This document shows, in pieces, positions 26,398 to 36,282 of a stretch of DNA of 64,000 nt. Source of the DNA: UBA6059 sp965227155 (GTDB taxonomy: Bacteria; Bacteroidota; Bacteroidia; Cytophagales; Cyclobacteriaceae). The DNA lies in assembly GCA_965227155.1 (NCBI GenBank), contig OZ245731.1, forward strand, positions 4,650,001 through 4,714,000, written 5' to 3'. Every line of letters starts with the position of its first letter. Position 1 is the stretch's first letter. The notes beneath the pieces are model-generated. The model made no database searches. It saw nothing but the letters and a program-made list of their open reading frames with translations, and was not told the origin of the DNA. The position numbers and the translations under genes are program-made.

Positions 26398-29300
26398 TTA
26401 CATCATGGTTTTCACACGCTCAAGCCATGTTTTTAATTCCTCGTATCGATCATATGCATCCTGACCAGGCTTTTGATCCGCCTGCTTAAGCATGCTTGCC
26501 AGGTAGCTGATCTGCTCGGTAAGCATCGGCTGCATGTAAATACCATCAGCCATTTCCAGTTCTGCTTCCATATTGGCAAGCTTTGCCAGCTCTTTTTTGT
26601 CTTTGGACTTGGAGCTACCTTCTAATGCCTTTTTCTTTTCACTTACCTCTGCAGATAGCTTATTGGCTTCTGTTTGTAAGTCGCGAATTTTAAGCGAAAT
26701 GGCTTCCTGCTCCTTAATATCAGCCACTGATACGCCGGTAGCTTCCACATTAGGATCGATCACAATCTCGAAGCTTTGCTCCATGGTTTGACCACCAGCC
26801 ATCATTTTTACGGTGTATGTTCCGGGAGATACCGATGGACCATTGGTATATGACCTTCGGGCGTTGGAAGACCAGGCACCCTTGTGCGTCATATCCCAGT
26901 TGAATCGATTGATGCCCTGCTTTTTGGTAAGCGTAGCTTTACCGCTTGAGCTGTAGTAGCCGGTTGCCATATTGCGGCCACCATTGGCTTTTCCATCTCC
27001 GGTACTGCTATATTCATTCACCAGATTACCAGCAGCATCGTAAAACTCCATTTTCAGGTCACCCTCAGGCACATCCTTCAAATGATAAGTGATAATGGCC
27101 GCAGGTGAAGGATAATGTGGCTCTTCGCTATCCTCATTACCACGGAAACGGTACTTGATCGTAGTGTTTGGCTTGAATAAATGCGCTGAGGCATTTTTTA
27201 CAGCATCTGTCATCTGATGGAATGGCGTCACATCATCCAGTATCCAAAATGATCTACCCATAGTAGAAAGCACCAAATCCTGACGGAATACCTTGATGTC
27301 TGTAATAGGAACCTGAGGAAGGTTTTGTCTCAGACTCTCCCAGTTTGCTCCATCATCGAAAGATACAAAAAGTCCATACTCAGTTCCTGCATAAAGTACA
27401 CCTTCTTTATCCGGATCTTCACGCACTACCCTTACAGGATAATCCGCCGGGATACCATTGGTACCATCTGCTATTCGTGTCCAGCTTTGGCCATAATCTT
27501 CTGTTTTGTAAACATAAGGTGCAGGATCACCTAGCTGATAGCGCAATGATACAAAATAAGCCTTGGCAGGATTGTGTGGAGATGGCTCCACTGCATCGAT
27601 ACGGCCGCCTTTAGGCATTTCAGGAGTTACATCAGTCCAGTTTTTACCACCATCGCGGGTTACATGAACAGGACCATCATTAGAACCCACCCAAATCAAA
27701 CCAGCGGTCAATGGTGATTCTCTTATGGCATAAATTGTACTATAGTATTCTTCACCAGTCACGTCCCTGGTAATTGGCGTACCCGGCACTACCTGCTTAT
27801 CTGGTTCAAAGGCTGTTAAATCAGGTGAAATAGCTTCCCAGTTTACACCATCATTGGTCGTTTTGTGTACCAAATGTGAAGTGTGATACACCACATCGGG
27901 ATCATGTGGCGAAACGTGGATCGGTGATACCCTTTGGAATCTGTACTTTAGGTCTTTTGGATTATGACCGTACATATTGGCTGCACCTACATAGTACTGC
28001 TTCTCTTGTCCGGTGCGCTTATCATATACGCCAAACCTTCCCTTGCAGTCGGCATAAACGATATTATGGTTGCCTGGCTTGGGCACTGCAGGACCTGTTT
28101 CGCAACCTCCCGTGTTGATTATCCATGCGTTGGGAGCTGCCTGTGCACCATAGGGCGGCAAACTAGGCACAGCAATGGTCGTATAGTTATCCTGCTGACC
28201 GGCATATAGCCAGTAAGGATATTGATCATCTAATTCTAATGTATACAACTCTGCTGTTGGCTGGTTAAACTGTGTACTCCATGTTTTACCGCTATTGGTG
28301 GTAACATTGGCACCACCATCATTAACCTGCGCCCAAAGAGATGTATCTTCCGGGTGAATCCAGATTCCGTGGTTATCACCATGAGGTGTATTTTTTATTT
28401 GCCATGTTTTGCCGCCATCATCGGATCGCATAAAGCGATTGGCATTGGAAAACAAGATATCAGCACTTTTGGGATGGGCGTCAAGGTTGGTATAGTAAAA
28501 AGGCCTGTTGTAAAGATGCCTATTATCACTTAGCATTTCCCAGCTTTCCCCTCTATCATAGGAGGCATAAAAACCAGCCTCTCCAGCAGGAGCCTCTATG
28601 ATGGCATACACATTGTCGGGAGCGGCAGGGGTAACTGCCAGGTCAATTTTACCAATCAAGCCCTGAGGTAAACCATTTTCTACTTTAGTCCAATTCTCAC
28701 CTCCATCGGTAGTTTTATAAACACCACCCTCTGTTGATCCGGAGATGATCGTCCAGGGTTTACGCTCTACTCTCCACGCAGTGGCGTACATCGTATTGGG
28801 ATCATCAGGCGATAATTCCAAATCGGCGAAACCTATAGAATCTGAATGATACAAGATTTTGGTCCAGCTATCACCTCCGTCGGTTGTTTTATAAACACCT
28901 CTATCTTCAGAATTGCCAAAAGCATTGCCAATGGCGGCAACAAATACCGTATTTGGATCATCAGGATGAATTTCAAGGGCTCCAATTTGGCCTACATCTT
29001 TCAAACCGGCATGTTCCCAGGAATTGCCAGCGTCCATTGACTTATAGACACCCTTCCCTGTGATTACATTGGATCGGATTCCGTCGGAACCTGTTCCTAC
29101 ATAAACTATGTCAGGGTTAGATTGCACAACTCTTATCTCTCCTATGGAAGTGGTCTCAAAATAGTCGTCCGTAGTATTGGTCCATGTTTCACCATAGTCG
29201 GTGGTTTTCCAAACACCACCACCGCTGGCACCTATATAAAAGGTACCATGCTGGGATACTACCCCGGTAACTGCCGTAGCACGACCAGCCCGCAGCGGAC

Positions 29301-29418
29301 CCACATTTCTGAATTTCATGTCGCCAAATGAGTAATCAGTATTCTGTGCATTGGCATCCAAAATCATTAGAACGCCAAGCAATACCGACCCCATTGCTTT
29401 GATCAAATTGGTATACAT
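26398..29418 (-). CDS. Secreted BNR/sortilin-like repeat protein
   Basis: The chosen ATG gives a typical signal peptide (GSVLLGVLMILDANAQ); a GTG 24 codons upstream would place it internally. Most of the protein is a ten-bladed-type propeller of BNR/VPS10 repeats, seen as many copies of S-x-D-x-G-x-x-W (TTDYGETWTN, TTDGGDSWTK, SFDDGANWES). The last 250 residues hold a FlgD/Ig-like segment (LVNEYSSTGDGKANGG) and a charged coiled coil (LQTEANKLSAEVSEKKK). Proteins of this kind are common in Bacteroidota and called glycosyl hydrolase or sialidase-like, but no catalytic site is evident. It is monocistronic with its own terminator. Confidence 0.85.
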   Translation of the reverse strand: MYTNLIKAMGSVLLGVLMILDANAQNTDYSFGDMKFRNVGPLRAGRATAVTGVVSQHGTFYIGASGGGVWKTTDYGETWTNTTDDYFETTSIGEIRVVQSNPDIVYVGTGSDGIRSNVITGKGVYKSMDAGNSWEHAGLKDVGQIGALEIHPDDPNTVFVAAIGNAFGNSEDRGVYKTTDGGDSWTKILYHSDSIGFADLELSPDDPNTMYATAWRVERKPWTIISGSTEGGVYKTTDGGENWTKVENGLPQGLIGKIDLAVTPAAPDNVYAIIEAPAGEAGFYASYDRGESWEMLSDNRHLYNRPFYYTNLDAHPKSADILFSNANRFMRSDDGGKTWQIKNTPHGDNHGIWIHPEDTSLWAQVNDGGANVTTNSGKTWSTQFNQPTAELYTLELDDQYPYWLYAGQQDNYTTIAVPSLPPYGAQAAPNAWIINTGGCETGPAVPKPGNHNIVYADCKGRFGVYDKRTGQEKQYYVGAANMYGHNPKDLKYRFQRVSPIHVSPHDPDVVYHTSHLVHKTTNDGVNWEAISPDLTAFEPDKQVVPGTPITRDVTGEEYYSTIYAIRESPLTAGLIWVGSNDGPVHVTRDGGKNWTDVTPEMPKGGRIDAVEPSPHNPAKAYFVSLRYQLGDPAPYVYKTEDYGQSWTRIADGTNGIPADYPVRVVREDPDKEGVLYAGTEYGLFVSFDDGANWESLRQNLPQVPITDIKVFRQDLVLSTMGRSFWILDDVTPFHQMTDAVKNASAHLFKPNTTIKYRFRGNEDSEEPHYPSPAAIITYHLKDVPEGDLKMEFYDAAGNLVNEYSSTGDGKANGGRNMATGYYSSSGKATLTKKQGINRFNWDMTHKGAWSSNARRSYTNGPSVSPGTYTVKMMAGGQTMEQSFEIVIDPNVEATGVSVADIKEQEAISLKIRDLQTEANKLSAEVSEKKKALEGSSKSKDKKELAKLANMEAELEMADGIYMQPMLTEQISYLASMLKQADQKPGQDAYDRYEELKTWLERVKTMM

Positions 29419-29579
29419 ATTTTTAAATTTTCGTTGATTATGAACGGTTAAAAGTGAAATTACTAAGAATGCCCAAAGTCTGGTAGCCACTCATATAAAA
29501 CTGACCTTTGACCTAAAAATAGATTTTAAAACCACGCAAAAAGCATAATGTGTAAATTAGCGACCTTAAAATAATTACA

Positions 29580-30017
29580 ATGAAAACAGCAGAAATACAC
29601 ACAAAAAAAGGCGTCATGAAAATTGAGTTTTTTGAAGATGACGCACCTAACACCGTGAAAAACTTTACCGATCTGGCCGAAAAGGGCTTTTATGATGGTC
29701 TCACCTTTCACCGAGTAATCCCTGATTTTGTAATCCAGGGAGGATGCCCTGATGGAACAGGTGCCGGCGGCCCGGGTTACACTATCGATTGCGAATTGGA
29801 TGGTGATAATCAATATCACGACCGTGGGGTATTATCAATGGCCCATGCCGGAAGGAATACCGGAGGGTCTCAGTTCTTCATTTGCCACAGCAGAAAAAAT
29901 ACATCCCACTTAGACCGCAACCATACTGTGTTTGGTAAGGTGGTAGAAGGCCTGGAGGTCATCGACCAAATACGACAGGGTGATAAAATGGATAAAATTG
30001 TAATTGCTGAAGCATAA
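29580..30017 (+). CDS. Cyclophilin-type peptidyl-prolyl isomerase
   Basis: The 145-residue protein is a compact bacterial cyclophilin. It has FHRVIPDFVIQGG (catalytic Arg), GTGAGGPGY, MAHAGRNTGGSQFFI and an HLDRNHTVFGKV ending. It isomerises X-Pro peptide bonds. No signal peptide is present, so it is cytoplasmic. The regulator gene that follows starts 5 bp behind its stop and may share its transcript. Confidence 0.93.
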   Translation: MKTAEIHTKKGVMKIEFFEDDAPNTVKNFTDLAEKGFYDGLTFHRVIPDFVIQGGCPDGTGAGGPGYTIDCELDGDNQYHDRGVLSMAHAGRNTGGSQFFICHSRKNTSHLDRNHTVFGKVVEGLEVIDQIRQGDKMDKIVIAEA

Positions 30018-30021
30018 CAAA

Positions 30022-31005
30022 ATGAACCGAATCGATCGACTAAATGCCATTATGGTAATGCTGCAGACGAAAAAGCGCGTTACCCTGGCTGAAATAGAAG
30101 ATCGATTCGGGCTTACCCGTCGCACCATATTTCGGGACATCCGGTCTATCATTGATTCAGGAGTGCCTATAGGTGGTGATGCAGGCAGTGGTTATTTCAT
30201 TGTAGAGGGCTATCACCTTCCACCCGTTGTATTCAATAAGGAAGAAGCTGCTGCACTCCTACTCAGCAGTAAGCTCATAGAGAAAAATGTAGACAGTCAG
30301 ACTCAGCAGGAAGTACAGGCCGCTATGGAAAAAGTAAAGGCGGTACTACGATATTCAGACAAAGATTTTCTTGATGATCTGGAAAAGCGAGTAACCATTT
30401 TGGGCAATCCCGCACATGAAACATCAGGCTTTCCAGACTCCCATTTACAGGTCATTCAGCAGGCGCTGGTTAGCAAGCAGGTCATTCAGATGGATTATTT
30501 CGCTAATTACAGCGGAAATACTACCCATAGAGAGGTTGCACCGCTGGGACTGGTTTATTACTCGCAGCGCTGGCATATGATTGGCTATTGTTACCTAAGG
30601 CAGGCCATCAGGGATTTCCGCTCAGATCGTATGTCTGGAGTTACCATTACCGCTACCACTTTTAACCCCGATGATCACCCCGATTACCTGGATTTCACAC
30701 ATGGCATGATTGGCGGCACAGATGCGCTCAAAGCCAATATCCTATTCACAAAGAAGGTTACCCGGTACATTGTTGATCAAAAATATTACTACGGATTTGT
30801 GCAGGAAAAAATTACGGATGATGGTGTAGAAATGGAATTCCTGACTCCAAATTATGAATACCTGGCCAGATGGCTATTGATGTTTGGCAATGATGCTACA
30901 GTCATAGGCCCTAATGAACTTCAGGGTCGGATCGCGGCCCTAGCTAAACAGTCTTTCGACCATCACAAAAAATATTTCGAATTTTCTGAAAAGCCGGTGA
31001 CATAG
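30022..31005 (+). CDS. HTH-WYL transcriptional regulator (YafY/DeoR-type)
   Basis: The N-terminus is a winged helix (RIDRLNAIMVML, ITL-type helix then RRTIFRDIRSI), and the middle and C-terminus are a WYL sensor domain (QMDYFANYSGNTTHREVAPLGL and RWHMIGYCYL) plus a WCX extension. WYL regulators sense nucleotides, single-stranded nucleic acid or metabolites. A TTG start at 30004 would overlap the cyclophilin gene; the ATG at 30022 gives the standard N-terminus. The gene is close behind the cyclophilin and 54 bp ahead of a GyrI-like gene that it may control. Confidence 0.88.
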   Translation: MNRIDRLNAIMVMLQTKKRVTLAEIEDRFGLTRRTIFRDIRSIIDSGVPIGGDAGSGYFIVEGYHLPPVVFNKEEAAALLLSSKLIEKNVDSQTQQEVQAAMEKVKAVLRYSDKDFLDDLEKRVTILGNPAHETSGFPDSHLQVIQQALVSKQVIQMDYFANYSGNTTHREVAPLGLVYYSQRWHMIGYCYLRQAIRDFRSDRMSGVTITATTFNPDDHPDYLDFTHGMIGGTDALKANILFTKKVTRYIVDQKYYYGFVQEKITDDGVEMEFLTPNYEYLARWLLMFGNDATVIGPNELQGRIAALAKQSFDHHKKYFEFSEKPVT

Positions 31006-31059
31006 GGTTGTCACTGCCGCTTATTTCTTTGTTTCCATAAACTTAAAAACGGTTGAATT

Positions 31060-31689
31060 ATGGAAACACAAACATCAATCATTGATCTTACCAAGGAAGA
31101 CAAAGCATATTATCAGGTAGATACAAGCCCAACGTTTGTAGACCTGGATACTTACTGCTACTTAACTATTTCAGGGCGAGGCAATCCGGAGCATGCCCCA
31201 TTTCAACAAGCCATCAAGCATATTTATACTGTAGCTGGAACAATCCGACAATTTGCACAAAGGGAAATACAGGATTTTGAAATTCCACCCATGGAATGTA
31301 ATTGGTGGATTGAGGGTGGGCTTGAAAAGCAACATCTATTTATGCAAACTCCACCTGATGAATGGTATTGGAAGATACAAATCAGGATGCCGGATTGGAT
31401 CGAGAAGGCACATTATCAGCAGGCAGTAAGAGTAATTCAATCGGCTAACCAACTGGAAAAGAAGGATATCCCTGAATGGGAATGCATCAATGAAGGCCGC
31501 TGTATTCAAATCCTACACATCGGCTCATGGGATGCCGAGGGACCCAGTATAGCTAAAATCATAGCAATGCTTGAAAAAGAAGGCCTAAGGATAAACGGAT
31601 ATCATAAGGAGATCTACCTCTCAGAACCTGAAATGGTACCGGAAAATGAAAAAGAAACTATCCTTAGGTATCAAATAAGCAAGCAATGA
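31060..31689 (+). CDS. GyrI-like small-molecule-binding domain protein
   Basis: The 209-residue protein matches the GyrI-like (AraC effector-binding) fold: YLTISGRGNP near residue 36, the paired-repeat element ending WYWKIQIRMPDW, and HIGSWDAEGPSIAKI. Such stand-alone domains bind drugs or other hydrophobic ligands. It lies behind a WYL regulator and overlaps the next gene (VOC protein) by 4 bp. It could be a ligand-sequestering or hydrolytic partner for a hydrophobic compound (inference). Confidence 0.82.
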   Translation: METQTSIIDLTKEDKAYYQVDTSPTFVDLDTYCYLTISGRGNPEHAPFQQAIKHIYTVAGTIRQFAQREIQDFEIPPMECNWWIEGGLEKQHLFMQTPPDEWYWKIQIRMPDWIEKAHYQQAVRVIQSANQLEKKDIPEWECINEGRCIQILHIGSWDAEGPSIAKIIAMLEKEGLRINGYHKEIYLSEPEMVPENEKETILRYQISKQ

Positions 31690-32441
31690 AGCAGACATAC
31701 TTTTACTTAACAATCTTATTTTTAATCCTTTTCAATACTAATGCAATGACTCAAGTCAATACAAATCCCTTTTCTAACGGCATACAAACGACAATTTATA
31801 AAGTCGATGATTTGGAAAAGGCCAAATCATGGTATTCTGAACTACTGGGTTTTGGTCCTTATTATGATCAGCCATATTATGTAGGCTTTCAGGTACATGG
31901 CTATGAACTGGGCCTCCTGCCCGATGCTGCAGGTGATGCACAAAAAACTGAAAATGTCTTGAGTTACTGGACAGTAGAAGATGTGGCAAAGGCCCATGAC
32001 TATATGGTAGAAAATGGTGCTACACCATTTGAACCGCCAACGGAAGTTGGTGATCAGGTAATAGTAGCCACAGTCAAAGATCCCTGGGGAAATGTCATCG
32101 GCCTGATCTCAAATCCGCATTTTGCAGTCGAGCCGAAAGTCAGCTTTGCAACTGTTGAATGGGCACCTTTTTATATGAAGTCAACTGACCAGAAAGCTTT
32201 TATAGCAGCATCGGATGCACTTGAGGAATGTTTTTTGAAAAAGCAGGAAGGTTTCATCAAACGCTACCTGCTTCAGAAATCAGATCACGAATGGGTTGAC
32301 CTGATCTTTTGGGCCTCTGATGCATTAGCAAAACAGGCGATGGATTTAGCTATGCAGCATCCATTGGCATTGAAGTATTTCGAATACATGGATATGGAAA
32401 AGGCAACCGGTGAAATGCAGCATTTGAAATTGGTGAAATAG
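31686..32441 (+). CDS. VOC-domain protein with C-terminal extension and signal-like N-terminus
   Basis: The first ~25 residues (YLTILFLILFNTNAM) look like a signal peptide or membrane anchor. Residues 30-145 form a glyoxalase/VOC domain (TTIYKVDDLEKAKSWYSELLG, then VKDPWGNVIGLI). The C-terminal ~100 residues (FATVEWAPFYMKS to HLKLVK) are a second alpha/beta domain resembling dimeric ferredoxin-like barrels. VOC proteins bind metals and act on small molecules, including antibiotics. The start overlaps the GyrI gene stop. A strong terminator follows. An exported VOC protein is unusual. Confidence 0.8.
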   Translation: MKQTYFYLTILFLILFNTNAMTQVNTNPFSNGIQTTIYKVDDLEKAKSWYSELLGFGPYYDQPYYVGFQVHGYELGLLPDAAGDAQKTENVLSYWTVEDVAKAHDYMVENGATPFEPPTEVGDQVIVATVKDPWGNVIGLISNPHFAVEPKVSFATVEWAPFYMKSTDQKAFIAASDALEECFLKKQEGFIKRYLLQKSDHEWVDLIFWASDALAKQAMDLAMQHPLALKYFEYMDMEKATGEMQHLKLVK

Positions 32442-32450
32442 CTATATTCA

Positions 32451-32487
32451 AGAAAAGTCTCCATCTCCAATGGAGACTTTTCTTTTC
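32451..32487 (+). terminator. Strong rho-independent terminator
   Basis: A perfect 14-bp stem AGAAAAGTCTCCAT / ATGGAGACTTTTCT with a 5-nt loop is followed by a T-rich stretch. It ends the GyrI-VOC operon and precedes purU. Confidence 0.85.
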
Positions 32488-32552
32488 CAATACTTCCACA
32501 AAACCACCGGAAAAAATAAAAGCCTTGTAGTTTTGCCCTCTTTTTAAAGCAA

Positions 32553-33410
32553 ATGGCAAACACGGCAATCCTACTCATCCACTGTCATGACCGCAAAGGG
32601 CTTATCCACACGGTAGCCAACTTCCTGTTTAAGCATAATGGCAACATTATTGAACTTGATGAACATGTGGATACCCTCGAAGGGGATTTTTTCATGCGGG
32701 TGGAATGGGAACTAGAGGGTTTTGATATTCCAAGAGATGAAATTTATAAAGCCTTTGAGCAATCCGTGGTTACGGATAATCCAATGCAATGGCAGCTTTA
32801 TTTCAGTGATGTACTTCCACGCATGGCCATATTTGTGTCCACCGCCTCGCATTGTCTATACGATATTCTCTCGAGGCATTATTCCGGAGAATGGCAGGTC
32901 GAGATACCCCTGATCATCTCCAATCATGAAGTACACAGGTCCGTAGCAGAAAAATATGGCATACCCTTTCACCATTTTCACATCCGTAAAGACAATAAGG
33001 CAGCTGTAGAAAGGGCTCAACTCGAGCTATTGGCTGACCATCAGATTGATTTTATTATCCTTGCCAGGTATATGCAAATCCTTTCAGGCGAATTCATTGA
33101 TAGTTTCCCCAATCGCATCATCAATATCCATCACAGCTTTTTACCGGCGTTTGCAGGCGCTAAGCCCTATCACCGCGCTTATGAGCGGGGCGTGAAGATA
33201 ATCGGAGCTACCAGCCATTATGTAACTTCAGATTTGGATGCGGGGCCTATACTGGAGCAGGATGTAGCACGCATTAGCCATAAAGATGCTGTGCCGGATC
33301 TCATCAGAAAAGGAAAAGACCTGGAGAAGATTGTCCTCTCCAGGGCCATATGGATTCATCTTAAAAGAAAGGCTTTAGTCCATAAAAACAAAACCGTTAT
33401 CTTCGATTAA
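32553..33410 (+). CDS. purU: Formyltetrahydrofolate deformylase
   Basis: The 285-residue protein has an N-terminal ACT domain (ILLIHCHDRKGLIHTVANF) and a C-terminal formyltransferase domain. The catalytic segment is NIHHSFLPAFAGAKPYH, with the conserved Asp in SDLDAGPIL. PurU hydrolyses 10-formyl-THF to formate and THF, feeding formate to purine synthesis and balancing one-carbon pools. The ACT domain usually senses Met or Gly. Length and motifs are as expected. The gene is monocistronic and convergent with the LruC lipoprotein. Confidence 0.92.
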   Translation: MANTAILLIHCHDRKGLIHTVANFLFKHNGNIIELDEHVDTLEGDFFMRVEWELEGFDIPRDEIYKAFEQSVVTDNPMQWQLYFSDVLPRMAIFVSTASHCLYDILSRHYSGEWQVEIPLIISNHEVHRSVAEKYGIPFHHFHIRKDNKAAVERAQLELLADHQIDFIILARYMQILSGEFIDSFPNRIINIHHSFLPAFAGAKPYHRAYERGVKIIGATSHYVTSDLDAGPILEQDVARISHKDAVPDLIRKGKDLEKIVLSRAIWIHLKRKALVHKNKTVIFD

Positions 33411-33422
33411 CCTTGGTAACCA

Positions 33423-35021
33423 TCACTTTTTAAATACTTTGTCTGGATTCTGGTTTTCTGGTGTTGCTGTATACCAGACCAGGCTATGATCTTCTTCAGC
33501 ATATTGTTTGAATCTGCCATAAGCTCTAGTGATATCTTTATTCTCCAGGGGATGCTCCCAATCTGCAGGGATATCCAATACCCAGGGCAGATGGTAGGCT
33601 GTTTTGTAGTACCGTCCGTTATCTGGCTGGCTATCATCATCTTCCGCACCAAATAATGCTAAATCAGCCAGGCTGGAAGGTGGCATATCAGGTAGGTGAA
33701 CTTCCCTACCCTCCTGCTGATTGATCATTAAGAAGCCTTCCAAATCGAAATCAGCCAGTTCTACACTACCGTCAAGCAGTATAGTTCCCGTTACACTTCT
33801 TACAGCAATATTTTCACCGGTATAATTGACATTAACATATCCCGAACCCTGGTAAATTTGTTTGATTTTGTTGAACCTTAATATCGTTTTTGCACCACTT
33901 TCTATCAATTCCTGATCAATCCGTGATTCATCCGCATTAGATAACACAGCGCTTCCGTCAGGGTCATTGAAAATAATAGCAAAATCATTATCAAAGGATG
34001 CACCAATAGCTCTTACCTGAATATCATAATCAAATCCACTAACATGACCTGATGCATCTACCAATATTCTATAGTTATACCCTATCACCAAATCATTGAA
34101 GTCATAATCACCTTTAGCAGGCCAATTGTCTTCAAAGGCAAGTGTGTAAAATACATTCTTTGCAGGCTGATAGGCATAGGCAGCGACACTAGGGTCATCA
34201 GGTTTTACATCAGTATCGTCTTCTATTCCATCACCATCAGCGTCGGTGCCTACACCTTCGTAGCAAGAATTGGGAAGATAGGCTCCATAATCAGTACCAT
34301 CGTCAGCACTTGCACAACCGGAGGCCACATATATCCCTCTAACTGTAGAGGCTACAAATGGAAAATTTTCATCAGCATGAGTCCAGTTCCATTGCTTGTC
34401 AGAACTATAGAAACCGCCGTATTCCTCAGGGTCATCCATTGTAAAATAGCTCCCATCATGGAGTTTCACAGTGATTTCATCAATGGTTTTATGGCTTTTA
34501 ATCTTTAGAAGATTGCCTCTGCACCAATTATCATAGCTTATGGTAATGTACTTAGGCACACAGCCACCATTCAAAACCCTTGCAGATTCCAGAGTGTCCT
34601 TCGGAATTGTTAAATCTGATTCTGACAATTGAAAAGATACAAAGGGGTGCTTTTCCTGAGCATGATAAATTATACTTCCCATAAAGCTGGTTTTCAACAA
34701 TAAACCTTCGGTATGATTGGGCAACTTTATTACCCTATTTTCAGTATCTCCAACATCAATATAATTTTGAGCTATCAGTGAAGTGTCAGACCCTGTCTGA
34801 AATAATTCATACAACACCCTTTTCTGTGGAAATACGAATACCCCATCGATAATGATTTGCACTTCGATTTCAGTGGTATTGCTAAAATCAAAATCCGAAG
34901 CAACCTGTAAGGATTCCATGCCGCTGGTCGGTCTTGGCGTTGGAAAATCTATTACATCAATAATTTCCATACAGCTTACTGCATATAAAGAAATTAAAAG
35001 AAGAGTAGCTAATTTTTTCAT
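33423..35021 (-). CDS. LruC-domain lipoprotein
   Basis: A lipoprotein signal ends in YAVSC. The middle contains a calcium-binding-like DADGDGIEDDTD stretch (thrombospondin type-3-like), followed by the LruC/DUF4842 domain. That domain starts FEDNWPAKGDYDFNDLV and runs to the C-terminus, with DYDFND the hallmark. These domains occur in Leptospira and Bacteroidota surface lipoproteins of unknown function. It is probably surface-exposed and calcium-stabilised. The upstream region (35022-35163) is divergent with a secreted oxidoreductase gene. Confidence 0.87.
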   Translation of the reverse strand: MKKLATLLLISLYAVSCMEIIDVIDFPTPRPTSGMESLQVASDFDFSNTTEIEVQIIIDGVFVFPQKRVLYELFQTGSDTSLIAQNYIDVGDTENRVIKLPNHTEGLLLKTSFMGSIIYHAQEKHPFVSFQLSESDLTIPKDTLESARVLNGGCVPKYITISYDNWCRGNLLKIKSHKTIDEITVKLHDGSYFTMDDPEEYGGFYSSDKQWNWTHADENFPFVASTVRGIYVASGCASADDGTDYGAYLPNSCYEGVGTDADGDGIEDDTDVKPDDPSVAAYAYQPAKNVFYTLAFEDNWPAKGDYDFNDLVIGYNYRILVDASGHVSGFDYDIQVRAIGASFDNDFAIIFNDPDGSAVLSNADESRIDQELIESGAKTILRFNKIKQIYQGSGYVNVNYTGENIAVRSVTGTILLDGSVELADFDLEGFLMINQQEGREVHLPDMPPSSLADLALFGAEDDDSQPDNGRYYKTAYHLPWVLDIPADWEHPLENKDITRAYGRFKQYAEEDHSLVWYTATPENQNPDKVFKK

Positions 35022-35085
35022 GACTGACGATCATTTGATTCCATACAAATGTCTGTCAAGAAAAGAGCCGATGTTAGGGCGTAGC

Positions 35086-35114
35086 ACCTAATCTGAAAAT
35101 TAGGTAAATCACCT
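35086..35114. promoter_or_regulatory. Overlapping inverted repeats in a divergent promoter region
   Basis: ACCTAAT-CTGAAA-ATTAGGT (35086-35105) is a perfect 7-bp inverted repeat, and AGGT-AAATC-ACCT (35102-35114) overlaps it. They sit between two divergent genes and could be an operator. No regulator is known for them. Confidence 0.3.
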
Positions 35115-35163
35115 ATTTGATAAGGTCGTACTGATAAAATACAAGACCTCATAAATATGAAAA

Positions 35164-36282
35164 ATGAACTATCTTAGATCAAAAACCATGAGGGCGAAAG
35201 TCATATTCATTACCTTATTGCTTGTCATAAACAACCTATCAAATATGGCTCAACACAATTCCAAGCCACTCAAAATAGCAGTAATCGGATTGGTTCACAC
35301 CCATGTGCATTGGATATTGGGCCGGGAAAAGGCCAATGATATTGAGATTGTGGCTATCGTGGAACCTAACCGTGCACTGGCTGAACAATATGCCGAACAG
35401 CATGGCTACTCCATGGATATCGTTCACTCTACTATAGAGGATATGCTTTCCGCTGTAACCCCCGAGGCAGTTACTGATTTTGGTACCATCTACGGGCATT
35501 TACAAACCGTAAAAACCTTTGCTCCGCTTGGGATCCATGTGATGGTGGAAAAGCCTTTGGCAGTCAATCTGGCTCATGCCAGAGAAATGGAATCACTCGC
35601 CAGGAAACATGGCATCCACCTGCTCACCAATTATGAAACGACCTGGTACCCTACCACAAAATATGCCATTGAGAATGCTGGTTCTCTTGGCACTATTCGT
35701 AAAATAGTAGTACACGATGGTCATGAGGGGCCAGTCAAGATTGGTGTGAATGATGAATTTCTGGAGTGGCTGATTGATCCAGAGCTTAATGGGGGTGGTG
35801 CGCTTACCGATTTTGGCTGCTATGGCGCTAACCTAATTACGGCCATTAACAATAACCAAAAGCCACTTTCGGTCACTGCCATCACTCAGCAATTGCAGCC
35901 AGACTTATATCCCGAAGTGGAAGATGAAGCCACCATTATTCTAACTTATCCTGAGATGCAGGGCATTATTCAGGCCAGCTGGAACTGGTCATTTAGTCGC
36001 AAAGATTGGGCCCTCTATGGTACGGAAGGTATTATAGAAACTGTAGATGGACAAATGCTTTATCTCCAGGATAAGGCAAATGAGCCGGCAGAGCAATTGA
36101 CATTAGAAAGTAGAACTGCACCTTATCAAGACCCCTTTGCCTATTTTGCGGCAATCGTAAATGGCGAAATTGCACCAGACGGAGACCTCTCTTCATTGGA
36201 AAATAATATGGTTGTGATGGAAATACTGGAAGCTGCAAAAGAATCAGCAGCCACCGGTAAAACAATCCTACTCAAGCCTTAG
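35164..36282 (+). CDS. Exported Gfo/Idh/MocA family oxidoreductase
   Basis: The N-terminus carries a hydrophobic signal (VIFITLLLVINNLSNMAQ), followed by the Rossmann fold (IAVIGLVHTHVHWILG) and the family motif EKPLAVN, with NAD(P) loops at AIVEPN. The C-terminal beta-sheet domain holds the substrate pocket (NGGGALTDFGCYG). The enzyme uses NAD(P) to oxidise or reduce sugars or inositols, probably in the periplasm. An alternative Met is at 35188. The gene ends in a 4-bp convergent overlap with the VWA gene. Confidence 0.86.
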   Translation: MNYLRSKTMRAKVIFITLLLVINNLSNMAQHNSKPLKIAVIGLVHTHVHWILGREKANDIEIVAIVEPNRALAEQYAEQHGYSMDIVHSTIEDMLSAVTPEAVTDFGTIYGHLQTVKTFAPLGIHVMVEKPLAVNLAHAREMESLARKHGIHLLTNYETTWYPTTKYAIENAGSLGTIRKIVVHDGHEGPVKIGVNDEFLEWLIDPELNGGGALTDFGCYGANLITAINNNQKPLSVTAITQQLQPDLYPEVEDEATIILTYPEMQGIIQASWNWSFSRKDWALYGTEGIIETVDGQMLYLQDKANEPAEQLTLESRTAPYQDPFAYFAAIVNGEIAPDGDLSSLENNMVVMEILEAAKESAATGKTILLKP

